From assembly GCA_028821775.1 (NCBI GenBank), contig JAPKFB010000004.1:62001-126000 (forward strand): 64,000 bases of DNA. The letters run 5' to 3'. The translations under genes were made by a program, and so were the position numbers. Every line of letters begins with the position of its first letter. Positions within the stretch are counted from its first letter, which is position 1. This document shows positions 44,283-54,193 of the stretch, piece by piece. This DNA comes from Roseibacillus sp. (GTDB taxonomy: Bacteria; Verrucomicrobiota; Verrucomicrobiia; Verrucomicrobiales; Akkermansiaceae). The notes beneath the pieces were generated by a model that saw nothing but the letters and a program-made list of their open reading frames with translations, was not told the DNA's origin and made no database searches.

Positions 44283-47200
44283 ATGCGCTACGCAATTTTT
44301 TCGGACGTCCACGCAAACCGGCAGGCTTGGGAAGCGGTCTTGGCGGATGTGCTGCAGCAGGGCGTCGATACCCTGGTGTGCTTGGGCGATGTCGTGGGCT
44401 ATGGGCCGAAACCGTTGGAAGTTCTCACCGCGGTGCGGGAAGTGACTCCCAACTTCGTGCTCGGCAACCACGACGCGGCGGCGTGCGGCCGCCTCGATCC
44501 TTCGATCTTCAATGATCGGGCCCGGATCGTGATCGAGTGGACGCGGGAGCAACTCGATGACGAAGCGCTGCAGTTTTTCGAACACCTGCCTCTGCAGATG
44601 GATGGCTCCGAAATTCAGTTTGTCCATGCGGAGGTGATGGAGCCCGGGGAATTTGGCTATGTCGATGGCATTGGTCCCGCGGAGCTGAATTTGAAGGCGA
44701 TGACGAAGCAACTGGGCTTCCTGGGTCACACCCACTTGCCCCTGGCCTTCACGATGCCGCGCAAAGGAGGACAGGTCATGCAATTGCCGCCCATCGATTT
44801 CGACGTCGAACGGGGAAGGCGCTATCTCGTGAATGTGGGATCGGTGGGCGAACCCCGCACCACCGATGTGCGGGCGAGCTATGTCGTCTACGACGATGAG
44901 GAAATGCGGGTCTACTTTCGCAAGGTCGCCTTTGATGTGGATGCCTACAAAGCGGACCTCGCGGCGAGTGGTCTCGATATTAGTCCCTACTTTGTCCAGG
45001 TGGTGGATGCCGGGAAAGTGGCTGGCGCCCCGCAGCCAACGGGGGCCCCCCAGCTGGCACTGGCCCAGTTGCCCAAAGTGGCGGAAGTGGTTGCCGGTGC
45101 GCATGGCCGATTGGTGGTCGGCTCGCCCACCCAGGGCGTCGTGATGCCACCGGGAGTCGGTGCTGCCGGGGTGATCGTCGCGCAACCCAAGACCATCTCG
45201 GGGGGGGTGATCGTCGCGGTCGCCGCTCTCGTGCTGGGCTTGATTGGGCTGGGAGTGATGTTTGCCCTCAACGGTGGAAAGACGGAGGAGCCCGGTCCAA
45301 GGGCCGAGAACCCCGATGCTGGATCCGGAAGCGCAAAGAGCAAGATCGAGAAGGCCTCCCGCACCCCTGATCCTGACCGAACACTGATCGGGGCGGAAAA
45401 TGAGCAGAACGGTCCCATCAAGGGGCTGGGAGTCCGACACTTCGCGAACAGTTTTCAGAATCTTGCCGACCTGCGAAGCGCCGACAAAAAGGATGAGCAC
45501 AATAGTGAAGAAAAAGTCGCCGCCGGAATGCTCGATTTGGAACGGGGAGGTGAAGGAGATTTTGGGTTGGTGTGGGAAGGGAAATTATATGTTCCTGAAA
45601 CCGGGGAGTATGAATTTACCCTCGATGCGGCCTCAGGAGCTGCGCTCTTCCTCTATTGGGACCTGGAGCTGGAGACGGAGAGCTCGCAGCTTGGTGATCC
45701 CAAGTCAAAGAAACTGCGCTTGCGCAAGGGTCACGTGCCGTTTCGGGTGGAGTACTTTCATCTCGAAGGGGCCAAGGGCTTCGAGCTCACGTGGGCAGGG
45801 GTCGGAATTGAGGGGGTTCAGCCGCTGGTGGGTGGTGGCCAGGGCACGGGGGTGAGGATCGCTCAGAAGAACCCCTCGGATCCCGACTCCCGTCCGGGTC
45901 CAAATCCGTCCAAACCGCCCAAGCCAGAAGACGCTCCCAAGGAGGTTGCGAAGCGTTCGGCACCGGAGCTCATTTCGCAGGATCTGCTTGCCTACTGGTC
46001 CTTGGATTCGGGTGCTCAAAAGGAGAGCCGCTTCAAGCAAGCCGGCGATGGCTCGGTGACCGAGAAGCTGGTGCAGGCGAAGAATCAGCCGGTGCAGGTT
46101 TTGGTCCCCTCCGCGGATCCGGGGCGAGGATGGACCAGGCAGAATTTCGATGCCAGTGCCTGGCAGCAAGGCATGAACGGGGTGGGCTACGAAGAGAAGC
46201 TTGGTGGGTTTGACGATTTGATCGCGACCAGGATTGTGAGCCAGAAGGGGATGCATCCGCACAGTGTTTACGTGCGCATTCCTTTTGAGGTGAAGAATCC
46301 CAAGAGCTACTCCGGGCTCGCGCTTTACATGCAGTACGACGACGGCTTTGTGGCGTATTTGAATGGTTTCCAGATGGCGAGTCAGCACGCGCCCAGTCCG
46401 TTGGTATGGAACTCCGCTGCCACCAAGCAACGGAATGACCGGGATGTCATTAAGCCCGAGCTTTTCAAAGTAGGCCGAAGCCTGCGCAATTTGAAGACCG
46501 GGAGGAATGTGTTGGCGATCCATGTTCTCAATGGCGGCAAGGACCCTGCGAACGACACCAACACTGGATCGAGCAGCTCGGATCTGCTGATTGTTCCCAA
46601 GTTGGTAGCCTTGCGCAAAGACAACGAGTTGCCTGACGAAGCGAAGCCGAGGAAATACAGCCCGGCTGACCGAGCGATTGCCAGGAGCCAGATCAAGGGG
46701 AAGGTGAAAGAAGTACCCGGGAAATTCGGTGAAGCCTTCGACTTTGCGGATGGGAGCATCGAGATTGGCGAGAAGAACAACTACGCCATTGAAGATCGAT
46801 CATTCACGGTGAGTCTCTGGTTCACGCGCAATCCCAATTCCGCAGACAACCAGGCGCGACGGCTCATTTCTGCCGGCGCGGGGGGAGAGAAGAAGGCGGG
46901 ATGGGCCCTCTGGCTCATGAAGGATGCGAAGGGGCTTTCCTTTGCGGTGAGCGATGGAACGACGCGTTCCACGGTCACTGCCGAGCAAGAGAGCTTGTCG
47001 AACGGAGAATGGCATCACGTGGTGGCCACCGTGGATCGCGAAAGCGAAATGGAATTCCTGTTTATCGATGGCAAATTGATGGGTGATCGTCGAGCGAGCG
47101 TCTTGAAGACCAAGACGATTGGAGCCAGTTCAGGGCTCTCGCTCGGAAGAAATTCTGACGATCGGCAAGAGCATCGCGGCAAGCTTGATGAGATCGCGTT

Positions 47201-47291
47201 CTGGCGACGTGCCCTCCTTCCGGAGGAGGTCGAGAAGATCCACGAGGCCGGCCAGAGCCTGGGGGAGGTGTTTGAGGCGGAGCGCAAGTAA
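44283..47291 (+). CDS. Metallophosphoesterase - TM - PA14 - LamG fusion protein
   Basis: A 1002-residue protein from the ATG at 44283. Residues 1-250 are a YfcE/MJ0936-type phosphoesterase with all metal motifs: FSDVHANRQAWEAVL, CLGDVVGYGPKPLEVL, VLGNHDAAACG, QFVHAEVMEPG and FLGHTHLPLAF. A proline/glycine linker and one TM helix (GGVIVAVAALVLGLIGLGVM) follow at about residue 310. Outside is a PA14-like beta domain (GLVWEGKLYVPETGEYEFTL), a jelly-roll segment (YMQYDDGFVAYLNGFQMASQ) and a C-terminal LamG fold (SFTVSLWFTRNPNSADNQ, GEWHHVVATVDRESEMEFLF IDGKL). The layout implies a cytoplasmic enzyme linked across the membrane to glycan-binding domains. Gap 43977-44282 shows a small inverted repeat (AGACCT..AGGTCT) but no gene. 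Confidence 0.88.
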   Translation: MRYAIFSDVHANRQAWEAVLADVLQQGVDTLVCLGDVVGYGPKPLEVLTAVREVTPNFVLGNHDAAACGRLDPSIFNDRARIVIEWTREQLDDEALQFFEHLPLQMDGSEIQFVHAEVMEPGEFGYVDGIGPAELNLKAMTKQLGFLGHTHLPLAFTMPRKGGQVMQLPPIDFDVERGRRYLVNVGSVGEPRTTDVRASYVVYDDEEMRVYFRKVAFDVDAYKADLAASGLDISPYFVQVVDAGKVAGAPQPTGAPQLALAQLPKVAEVVAGAHGRLVVGSPTQGVVMPPGVGAAGVIVAQPKTISGGVIVAVAALVLGLIGLGVMFALNGGKTEEPGPRAENPDAGSGSAKSKIEKASRTPDPDRTLIGAENEQNGPIKGLGVRHFANSFQNLADLRSADKKDEHNSEEKVAAGMLDLERGGEGDFGLVWEGKLYVPETGEYEFTLDAASGAALFLYWDLELETESSQLGDPKSKKLRLRKGHVPFRVEYFHLEGAKGFELTWAGVGIEGVQPLVGGGQGTGVRIAQKNPSDPDSRPGPNPSKPPKPEDAPKEVAKRSAPELISQDLLAYWSLDSGAQKESRFKQAGDGSVTEKLVQAKNQPVQVLVPSADPGRGWTRQNFDASAWQQGMNGVGYEEKLGGFDDLIATRIVSQKGMHPHSVYVRIPFEVKNPKSYSGLALYMQYDDGFVAYLNGFQMASQHAPSPLVWNSAATKQRNDRDVIKPELFKVGRSLRNLKTGRNVLAIHVLNGGKDPANDTNTGSSSSDLLIVPKLVALRKDNELPDEAKPRKYSPADRAIARSQIKGKVKEVPGKFGEAFDFADGSIEIGEKNNYAIEDRSFTVSLWFTRNPNSADNQARRLISAGAGGEKKAGWALWLMKDAKGLSFAVSDGTTRSTVTAEQESLSNGEWHHVVATVDRESEMEFLFIDGKLMGDRRASVLKTKTIGASSGLSLGRNSDDRQEHRGKLDEIAFWRRALLPEEVEKIHEAGQSLGEVFEAERK

Positions 47292-47501
47292 GGCCTTGGG
47301 CTGGGAATCCTCGAAGTAAGGCGAGGGTTGGGAGGACCCTTGGTCAGGAGCCCTACTCCCTTCAGACGATGCTGCTGAACTCAAGAAACCCTCTCCAATT
47401 CGAGTTCATTAGCGGTCGTCAATTTCGGGGGGAAGAAAACGGATTGGCGGGAGCGCAAATTCTTGAGTAATTGGCGGGGAAGACTCTGTATCTGACTTGT
47501 C

Positions 47502-50500
47502 GTGAAACGTCCCCTGCTGATCCTGACCCTGACTCTCGCTGCTGTGGGCACCCTCTGTGCCCAGGCTCCCTCTGCTCCAACCTCGACTCCGCTAGAGCAG
47601 ACCCTTCAGCCGCTTTTTCCGAAGATCGCGGGGCCCTGCGCGATTCAGTCCGAGGAACGCTATTCGAACTTCCGCCTACTCCTGGACTACGATGCGACGG
47701 AAGGAGCGAAGGCGCGCATCATGGTCCACGGCGATCATGTGGTGGAGCTCCCGGCTGGGAATGACCGCCAGGTGGAAATAGCCTATGAACATGTGGCTTC
47801 CAAGGCGGCGCGGGTCCGCGTCTGGCATGACGGCAAGCTGGTCAATGAAGGGGAGGACCTGGAGGGCTCGGCACCACCCGCCACCGGTGCCCAGATCGCC
47901 AGCCTGAAGGATTCGCAGCAGAAATTTCGTTTCGATCGCAATTTCACGGTGATGGTGAAGTTCAGCACCAAGGGGAATGGCCCGCTGATTGCGAAGGCCG
48001 CTCCGGCCGGGAAGTGGGAGGAGAACGGCAAGATGTTACTCATCCGCGATGGTCGCCTGCTTTATGACATCGGCTGGCTTGGCGAGATCACTGGCAGGTC
48101 CCGCGTGAACGACGGCAAGAGCCACACCGTGGTTCTTCAGATGGAAGGCAAGACCGCGCGGCTCTTCGTGGACGGAACATTGGAGGGAGAGAAGAAGGAG
48201 TTCATGCGGCCTGATCGCAGGAACCACCTCTTCAAGATCGGGGCCGGTGCAGACGATTTCGGGGGCATCTACGACGGGAAAATCGCCAATGTGCGCTGGT
48301 GGAAGCGGGCCTTGAATACGAAGGAAGTGAAGCAACTCGCCACCGGCAAGGAAGACTCGGTCAACACTCCCGACTATCACTGGAAGGCGGGAGGGAGTCA
48401 AAAGCCGGGACCACAGCCCAAGCCCCGCAAACTTGTGGAGACGAACTTCGGGCGTCTTCCAGGATTCGCCACCCACGTAAAATTGATGGCGGGCAAGGGA
48501 TTCTCCTTGAAGAAGGCGACCGTGCAGCCGCTGGAAGCGAGCGATCACGGCGAACTCATTCGCAATTGGGATGCCGAAAGCCTCGCGCGGGGCAAAGTGG
48601 TCTACGGACAGCTCTGCGTGACCTGCCACGGGACTCTCGAAAAGGAAGGGTCCCTTCCCACCGCCTTGCGCTTTCATGAGGGACAATTCAAGAATGGCAA
48701 TGATCCCTACCGGATGTTCCAGACCCTGGAGACGGGATACGGATTGATGGTTCCCCAACCCCAGTACAACACGCGGCAGAAATACGATGTCATCCACTAC
48801 CTGCGCGAGACCTTCCTGAAGGGGAAGAACAACGCGCAGTTGAGCAAGATCGACGATGACTACCTGGATAAACTCCCGCGCGGCATGAGTAGCGTGCAGG
48901 AGGCGCAGGGCCCCAAGAAGGCGCCGCAGTATGTCATGCAGGACTACGGGAACGTGCTCTTCTGGACCATGCAGGTGGAAAGCGGAAACATCGCGCAAAA
49001 GGGAATCGCGGTCCGGGTCGACCAGGGACCGGGTGGAGTGGTGAGGGGGAAGGCGTGGATGCTTTATGATCACGACACCATGCGCCTTGCGGCGTGCTGG
49101 ACCGGCAACAAGTTTGTGGACTGGCGGGGTATCGCCTTTGATGGGTCGCACGGCACCCACACTAGCATCGTGGGCGACAAGCAGTTCATTTTTCCCAACG
49201 AGCCGATGTGGGCCAACCCCGCGACGGGGGAGTTCAAGGATGTCCGAATCCTGGGGCGCGATGGCAAGCCCTACGGTCCGTTGCCAGGCGCATGGGTGAA
49301 GTTTCGTGGGCTGCAGTACATCGGGGGACACACGGTCATCGAATATACGGTGGGAGATGCTGCGATGGCGGAATGTCCCAAGTGGGATGCCGGGGAGCAG
49401 TCCTTTGTGCGCGTCATGAGCGTGGGCCCAAGCAAGAACAAGTTGGTGTTGAGGCTCGATGCCAAGACCAATCACACCTTTGCTCCCTCCGCGAATTCAC
49501 GCGTGGTGCGGATCGTAATCTCCGGTGGCAAGGTGCGGGTGGAACCAGGACGCAAGGGCGACTTCAGTCTTTTCGAACAGAAACCGCAGACTCGTTACCA
49601 GGGTCGATTGGTGACCAGGATCGAGAAGGGGAAGGATGAGGGGCCCTTCGCGGTTGATGTGCTCACAACTCCACCGCCCAGTGAGAATCCGTGGCAGTCG
49701 TGGATGCGCACCTCAGGCTTCGATTTCTTTGAAGACGGCAAGAGCGCTGCGGTGTGCACTTGGAATGGCGATGTCTGGATTGTCGATGGGGTCGATCAGA
49801 GCGAAGGGGTGCTGCAGTGGCAGCGCATCGCTTCAGGTCTCTTCCAACCGCTGGGTCTCAAGATCGTGGAGGGAGACATCTATGTGGGTTGCCGGGACAT
49901 GATTGCCCTCCTGCGTGACCACAATGGCGACCGGGAAGCGGACTACATCGAGGTCTTCAACAACGATCACCAGGTCACGGAGCACTTTCACGAGTTTGCA
50001 ATGGGATTGCAGACCGATGAGGAGGGGAACTTCTACTACGCGAAGTCCGCCCGCCACGCATTGAAAGCGGTCGTGCCCCATCACGGAACCCTCCTGCGGG
50101 TCAGCAAGGATGGCAGGAAGACAGACATTCTCGCCACCGGCTTTCGGGCCGCCAACGGAGTGTGTCTGAATCCGGACGGGACCTTCATCGTGACCGACCA
50201 GGAGGGTCACTGGAATCCCAAGAACCGAATCAACTGGGTAAAGGGGACCGGGGAGGATGACTTCTACGGGAACATGTACGGCTACCATAGTATCACCGAC
50301 GATGCCGATTCGGCCATGACTCCGCCGCTCTGTTGGATCACCAACAGCTTTGACCGCTCACCGGCCGAGCTCCTCTGGGTTCCAAAGAATTCGGCCTGGA
50401 AGGCCCTGCGGGGATCCCTCCTCAATCTCTCCTATGGCTACGGCAAGGTCTACGTCGTCCCTCACGAGAAGGTAAACGGGCAGGTGCAGGGGGGCATGTG

Positions 50501-50984
50501 CCAGCTTCCCTTTGAGAAATTTCCCACTGGAATCATGCGGGGCCGCTTCCACTCCGGGGATGGCCAGCTCTACGCTTGTGGCATGTTTGCCTGGGCGGGA
50601 AGCCAGCATCAGCCGGGTGGATTCTATCGCATCCGGGCCACCGGGAAACCCGCCCATTCTCCGGTCGGGCTCACGACCGCCAAACGGACGGTGCGGGTCA
50701 CCTTCACCGATGCCCTGGAGAAGACCGCCACTGAAGATTCCAAGGCTTGGACGGTCGAAGCGTGGGACCTCAAACGGACAAGAAGCTACGGATCCAAGCA
50801 TTACAATCAGCGAAAGTGGAAGGTCGAAAAAGCCGTGCTAAGTGCGGATGGCAAGACCGTGACCCTGACGATCCCTGAACTCAGGCCTACCTGGGGGATG
50901 TCGATTCGCTGTCAGACCCGCGGGGCGACCGGGGAAGAGGTGCAGCGGGTCATCCACAACTCGATCCACGCTCTTAAAAACTAG
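47502..50984 (+). CDS. Secreted cytochrome c / PVC dehydrogenase-type propeller protein (DUF6797-like) with LamG module
   Basis: A 1160-residue protein from a GTG at 47502 (MKRPLLILTLTLAAVGTLCA, signal peptide). A LamG-like domain at about 130-270 (FRFDRNFTVMVKFSTKGNGP, DGKSHTVVLQMEGKTARLFV DG) is followed by a single haem c site, CVTCH, at residues 372-376 (GKVVYGQLCVTCHGTLEKEG) with Met in YGLMVPQPQY as possible axial ligand. Residues about 470-1000 form the DUF6797-like and propeller parts (RMSVGPSKNKLVLRLDAKTN-type beta strands, FFEDGKSAAVCTWNGDVWIV, LQTDEEGNFYYAKSARHALK). It is related in plan to the 38169-40934 protein but with haem instead of copper. It probably oxidises an unknown sugar or alcohol in the periplasm. 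Confidence 0.87.
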   Translation: MKRPLLILTLTLAAVGTLCAQAPSAPTSTPLEQTLQPLFPKIAGPCAIQSEERYSNFRLLLDYDATEGAKARIMVHGDHVVELPAGNDRQVEIAYEHVASKAARVRVWHDGKLVNEGEDLEGSAPPATGAQIASLKDSQQKFRFDRNFTVMVKFSTKGNGPLIAKAAPAGKWEENGKMLLIRDGRLLYDIGWLGEITGRSRVNDGKSHTVVLQMEGKTARLFVDGTLEGEKKEFMRPDRRNHLFKIGAGADDFGGIYDGKIANVRWWKRALNTKEVKQLATGKEDSVNTPDYHWKAGGSQKPGPQPKPRKLVETNFGRLPGFATHVKLMAGKGFSLKKATVQPLEASDHGELIRNWDAESLARGKVVYGQLCVTCHGTLEKEGSLPTALRFHEGQFKNGNDPYRMFQTLETGYGLMVPQPQYNTRQKYDVIHYLRETFLKGKNNAQLSKIDDDYLDKLPRGMSSVQEAQGPKKAPQYVMQDYGNVLFWTMQVESGNIAQKGIAVRVDQGPGGVVRGKAWMLYDHDTMRLAACWTGNKFVDWRGIAFDGSHGTHTSIVGDKQFIFPNEPMWANPATGEFKDVRILGRDGKPYGPLPGAWVKFRGLQYIGGHTVIEYTVGDAAMAECPKWDAGEQSFVRVMSVGPSKNKLVLRLDAKTNHTFAPSANSRVVRIVISGGKVRVEPGRKGDFSLFEQKPQTRYQGRLVTRIEKGKDEGPFAVDVLTTPPPSENPWQSWMRTSGFDFFEDGKSAAVCTWNGDVWIVDGVDQSEGVLQWQRIASGLFQPLGLKIVEGDIYVGCRDMIALLRDHNGDREADYIEVFNNDHQVTEHFHEFAMGLQTDEEGNFYYAKSARHALKAVVPHHGTLLRVSKDGRKTDILATGFRAANGVCLNPDGTFIVTDQEGHWNPKNRINWVKGTGEDDFYGNMYGYHSITDDADSAMTPPLCWITNSFDRSPAELLWVPKNSAWKALRGSLLNLSYGYGKVYVVPHEKVNGQVQGGMCQLPFEKFPTGIMRGRFHSGDGQLYACGMFAWAGSQHQPGGFYRIRATGKPAHSPVGLTTAKRTVRVTFTDALEKTATEDSKAWTVEAWDLKRTRSYGSKHYNQRKWKVEKAVLSADGKTVTLTIPELRPTWGMSIRCQTRGATGEEVQRVIHNSIHALKN

Positions 50985-51168
50985 GCCAGTTTTCGCGAAA
51001 GCGGTGATTCAGGAGGGGGCGGGGAGGCTCACTCCAGCTGCCCGGCCCCATAATGTGGAGACAATCCCCCTTGTTACGAAGAACCATGCTTGCACAGAGA
51101 TTGTGGAAAAGTCATCTTGAGCTCGTCCACCTAAAACAGGGGCTCCAAATTACGCAACCAAGTCACTC

Positions 51169-52734
51169 ATGAAAATCCTCCCTTTCGTATCTCTCCTTGT
51201 TCTCGCGGGCGCCCTTCCAAGCCCTGCGGATTATGTCGTTGATGTGGATCTGGGGATCCTCCCCATTGGGGACACCTTGGTGGAGGGCACCACGGCCGCA
51301 GTGGTGATCGATCCCGGCCCGCCGCCCGTCACGATTGGAGGAAACAACAACTCCATTCATTTCCAAGGACTCAATGTGCAACCCACATTGAACTATGGAA
51401 ATGAGATCGTCTTCCAGTTTACCCTGGCGACGCCCTCCCTTATGACCATCACCAAGGAGGTCGACTTCGTCAACGATCCCGATTTCTTCCTGCTCGGTGG
51501 GTTGACGACCTCGATTGATCCCGTCACGGGAAAACTCTCCGCGGACAATGCTCTCGGATATGCCTTTCTTGACGCGGCTCCTCCTGAAACGACCAGCTTG
51601 GGAACCCTGCGTGAGGGCACCTATTATTTGACGGTCGAGAACTTCGACGGGTTCGATGGCAGCACTACTCCGGGAGACTCGGACTTCACGGCCACCTTGA
51701 ACGTGCTGGAGGCCTTTCCCACGGAACTCGCCATCGACCTGGGAGCGATTGGAGTGGAAGGGGCGGCCCTTGCGTTTGACACCTTCGGTTCGAACTACAA
51801 CACCGAGTTGGCGATCTACGACGTGTTCGGAGACGTGCTGCTGGGAGATGGTGGGGAGCGACTGGAGAACGACGATGCGGGCGGAGGCCAGCAAAGTGAG
51901 ATCCTGCTTCCTGGAGGCCTTCTCGCCGGAAGCTATTACGCCGTACTCGCGGGCAACGACGTGACCTTCAATATCGGTCCTTCCGTCACCTCCGGAGGCG
52001 CAGTCGGTGACTTCGTATTCAATTACTCCCTTGGTCCCAACCTGGCTCCAGACCTGGAGACAGGGACCACTTCGGTGGGCACTGAAACTCAGGAAACCCA
52101 GTTCTTCCTCTTCTCGATCGTTAGTCCTCCCGATGCTACTCCGCTGGGCACCATCGCGAATGCCGGGGATCTCTTTCAGATCAACTTTTTCGGTTCCGGA
52201 TTCGATACCGAGATGGGAGTCTTTGATTCGTTCGGATTCTTGCAGTTCGAGAATGATGATAATGGAGGTGTGCAGAGCGGGGTAGATTTCCCCGCCGATC
52301 TTGCGGCAGGAACTTGGTATGTCGCTCTAATTGGATACAACGGCATCTTTGGGGATGGATTCAACGCCACAGCGGGGACGGCTGGTGGCGCTTTCGTTCT
52401 GAATCACCCCCTTGGGGTTGAGAGCGGAGCCCTCAATAGTGGTGAAACGCTCTGGTTCAGTTTTGAGATCGGCGCGCCGCCGACGGCGCCCGGCATCAAT
52501 GTCACGAGCATCGAGTTCAACGCGGCCACAAACGAGTTTACTCTGGCTTGGGAATCGAACGCGCCAGGTCCCTTCAACATTCTGATGGGCAGCGAGGTGG
52601 AGCTGGCCGCTCTCACCGCGGCGCCGAACAATCTCCTGCCCACCACGATTGCGGTGGGAGTCACCTCTCCGGTGACGGTTGGAGTTCCGCCCGTTGCGGA
52701 CAAAGTCTTCCTTCAGGTGAGGTCCTCTCCCTGA
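51169..52734 (+). CDS. Secreted beta-rich protein with pre-peptidase-C/DVUA0089-like repeats
   Basis: A 521-residue protein with signal peptide MKILPFVSLLVLAGALPSPA. Three or more repeats of the type seen in bacterial pre-peptidase C-like domains appear: FNTELAIYDVFGDVLL..ENDD-like (YNTELAIYDVFGDVLLGDGG ERLENDDAGGG), FDTEMGVFDSFGFLQFENDD and a first more diverged copy, each followed by L.AG.YY.AL.G or LAAGTWYVALIGY. The C-terminus (FEIGAPPTAPGINVTSIEFN) looks like a linker to a fibronectin-type strand set. Probably a surface or matrix protein; no catalytic residues seen. Confidence 0.82.
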   Translation: MKILPFVSLLVLAGALPSPADYVVDVDLGILPIGDTLVEGTTAAVVIDPGPPPVTIGGNNNSIHFQGLNVQPTLNYGNEIVFQFTLATPSLMTITKEVDFVNDPDFFLLGGLTTSIDPVTGKLSADNALGYAFLDAAPPETTSLGTLREGTYYLTVENFDGFDGSTTPGDSDFTATLNVLEAFPTELAIDLGAIGVEGAALAFDTFGSNYNTELAIYDVFGDVLLGDGGERLENDDAGGGQQSEILLPGGLLAGSYYAVLAGNDVTFNIGPSVTSGGAVGDFVFNYSLGPNLAPDLETGTTSVGTETQETQFFLFSIVSPPDATPLGTIANAGDLFQINFFGSGFDTEMGVFDSFGFLQFENDDNGGVQSGVDFPADLAAGTWYVALIGYNGIFGDGFNATAGTAGGAFVLNHPLGVESGALNSGETLWFSFEIGAPPTAPGINVTSIEFNAATNEFTLAWESNAPGPFNILMGSEVELAALTAAPNNLLPTTIAVGVTSPVTVGVPPVADKVFLQVRSSP

Positions 52735-52760
52735 TCGCGGGCAGGGCGAAAGACCTGAGA

Positions 52761-54137
52761 TCACTGCGTCGCTGGCAACTTGGCTCCCAGCTCTCGTTGC
52801 CAGAGGTGGAGTTTGTGGAGGAGTCCGCGAGCACGCTCAGGCTCGTCCGGGGCGAGATCCCTGCTTTCGGCCAAGTCGTCACGGAGATTGTAGAGTTCGT
52901 ATCCGCCGTAGTGATAGAACTCGATGAGCTTCCAGTCGCCATCGCGGATGGCAGCGCCCGGGGTCCAGGTTGATCCGTGGTAGTGGGGATAATGCCAGTA
53001 GAGCGCCCGGGGCGCCTGGCGTTCCTTCGCACCGTTGAGGATTCCGGTGAAGCTTCTACCGTCGGCGTGCTGTTTGGGACGGGGCGGCAAGCCGGCGAGG
53101 TCGAGAAGGGTCGGGTAAAAGTCTGTGCTTGTGACGTATTGGGTGGGCTCGCTCCCGGCCCTCTTCCTGTCGGGCATCCTCACGATCAAGGGGACGCGGA
53201 TGCCACCCTCATAGAGCCAACCCTTGCTTGCGCGCAGAGGGAGGTTGCAGCCAGGGCCGACGGTCTTCTTGGTAGAGAGACCCCCGTTGTCTGAGTAGAA
53301 GAACACGTAGGTGTTGCGGGCGAGGTTGAGGGTATCGAGATGTGCGAGGAGCTCACCCACCGAGTCGTCGACCGCTTGCACCATGGTTGCGAGGGCGGCG
53401 TTGTCCTGGCGCGGGCGGCTCAGTCCCTCGTGCTCCTTGATTGCGGTCGGCGCCGGCCCCAGCTTGGCAGCCTTGGCTTGGTAGTGGGCGAGGTACTTTT
53501 TCTCCGCGATGATGGGGGTGTGAATGTCATAGTAGGCGACATAGGCGAAGAAGGGCTCGTCCTGATGCGCGGTGATGAACTTTTTGGTCTCCCGGGTGAG
53601 GTCGTGGGTGGCGTGTTTGCGTCCAACGGTTTTGCCTCGTCCCGGGGATCCCTTTGAGGAGTTCTGGTGGGGATCGTAGTAGACTTCAAAGCCCTGCTGA
53701 TTCGGACCGAAGCCCTTGCCGCCGAGGTGCCATTTGCCCGTATAGAAAGTGCGGTAGCTTCCTGCCTGGAGGGCCTCCGCGATGGTCACCTCCTCGAGCT
53801 TAAGTTCATGGCGATCCTCTGGAGTTCTCAACTTCTGGCCCTTTCCGCCAGACCCCGGAATCCAATCCGTGATCTCGACCCGCACCGGATGCTTGCCGGT
53901 CATCAAGGAAGCCCGGGTGGGCGAACAAATGGAAGCTGCGCAGTAGGCATCCGTGAAGCGAACTCCGTCCTTTGCCAGTTGATCGAGATGCGGAGTCTCG
54001 TGGAAGGTCGACCCGTAACAGGCGAGATCAGCCCAGCCAAGGTCGTCGACGAGAAGGAAGAGGATGTTGGGGCGCTTCGCTCCGGAGGCGGGAAGCAGGA
54101 GGCCGGAGGCGAGCAGAAGAGGGAGGAGTATACGCAT
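52761..54137 (-). CDS. Secreted arylsulfatase (type I, formylglycine)
   Basis: A 458-residue sulfatase with signal peptide MRILLPLLLASGLLLPASGA. Metal ligands Asp31/Asp32 are in NILFLLVDDLGWADL, and the modification site is C71-S-P-T-R in AASICSPTRASLMTGK, the CxPxR sequence converted to formylglycine by an anaerobic or aerobic maturase. Other conserved parts are YRTFYTGKWHLGG, AYYDIHTPIIAEK, VFFYSDNGGLSTK and GGIRVPLIVRMP. It hydrolyses sulfate esters, likely on marine glycans; the fine substrate class is unknown. It is followed upstream in the same direction by the MetE-like gene, 56 bp away. Confidence 0.95.
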   Translation of the reverse strand: MRILLPLLLASGLLLPASGAKRPNILFLLVDDLGWADLACYGSTFHETPHLDQLAKDGVRFTDAYCAASICSPTRASLMTGKHPVRVEITDWIPGSGGKGQKLRTPEDRHELKLEEVTIAEALQAGSYRTFYTGKWHLGGKGFGPNQQGFEVYYDPHQNSSKGSPGRGKTVGRKHATHDLTRETKKFITAHQDEPFFAYVAYYDIHTPIIAEKKYLAHYQAKAAKLGPAPTAIKEHEGLSRPRQDNAALATMVQAVDDSVGELLAHLDTLNLARNTYVFFYSDNGGLSTKKTVGPGCNLPLRASKGWLYEGGIRVPLIVRMPDRKRAGSEPTQYVTSTDFYPTLLDLAGLPPRPKQHADGRSFTGILNGAKERQAPRALYWHYPHYHGSTWTPGAAIRDGDWKLIEFYHYGGYELYNLRDDLAESRDLAPDEPERARGLLHKLHLWQRELGAKLPATQ

Positions 54138-54193
54138 GGCAAACTAAGTGAGTTCTTTCGAGAGTAGGATCTTCGCAGTGTCGCTAGCAGCTG

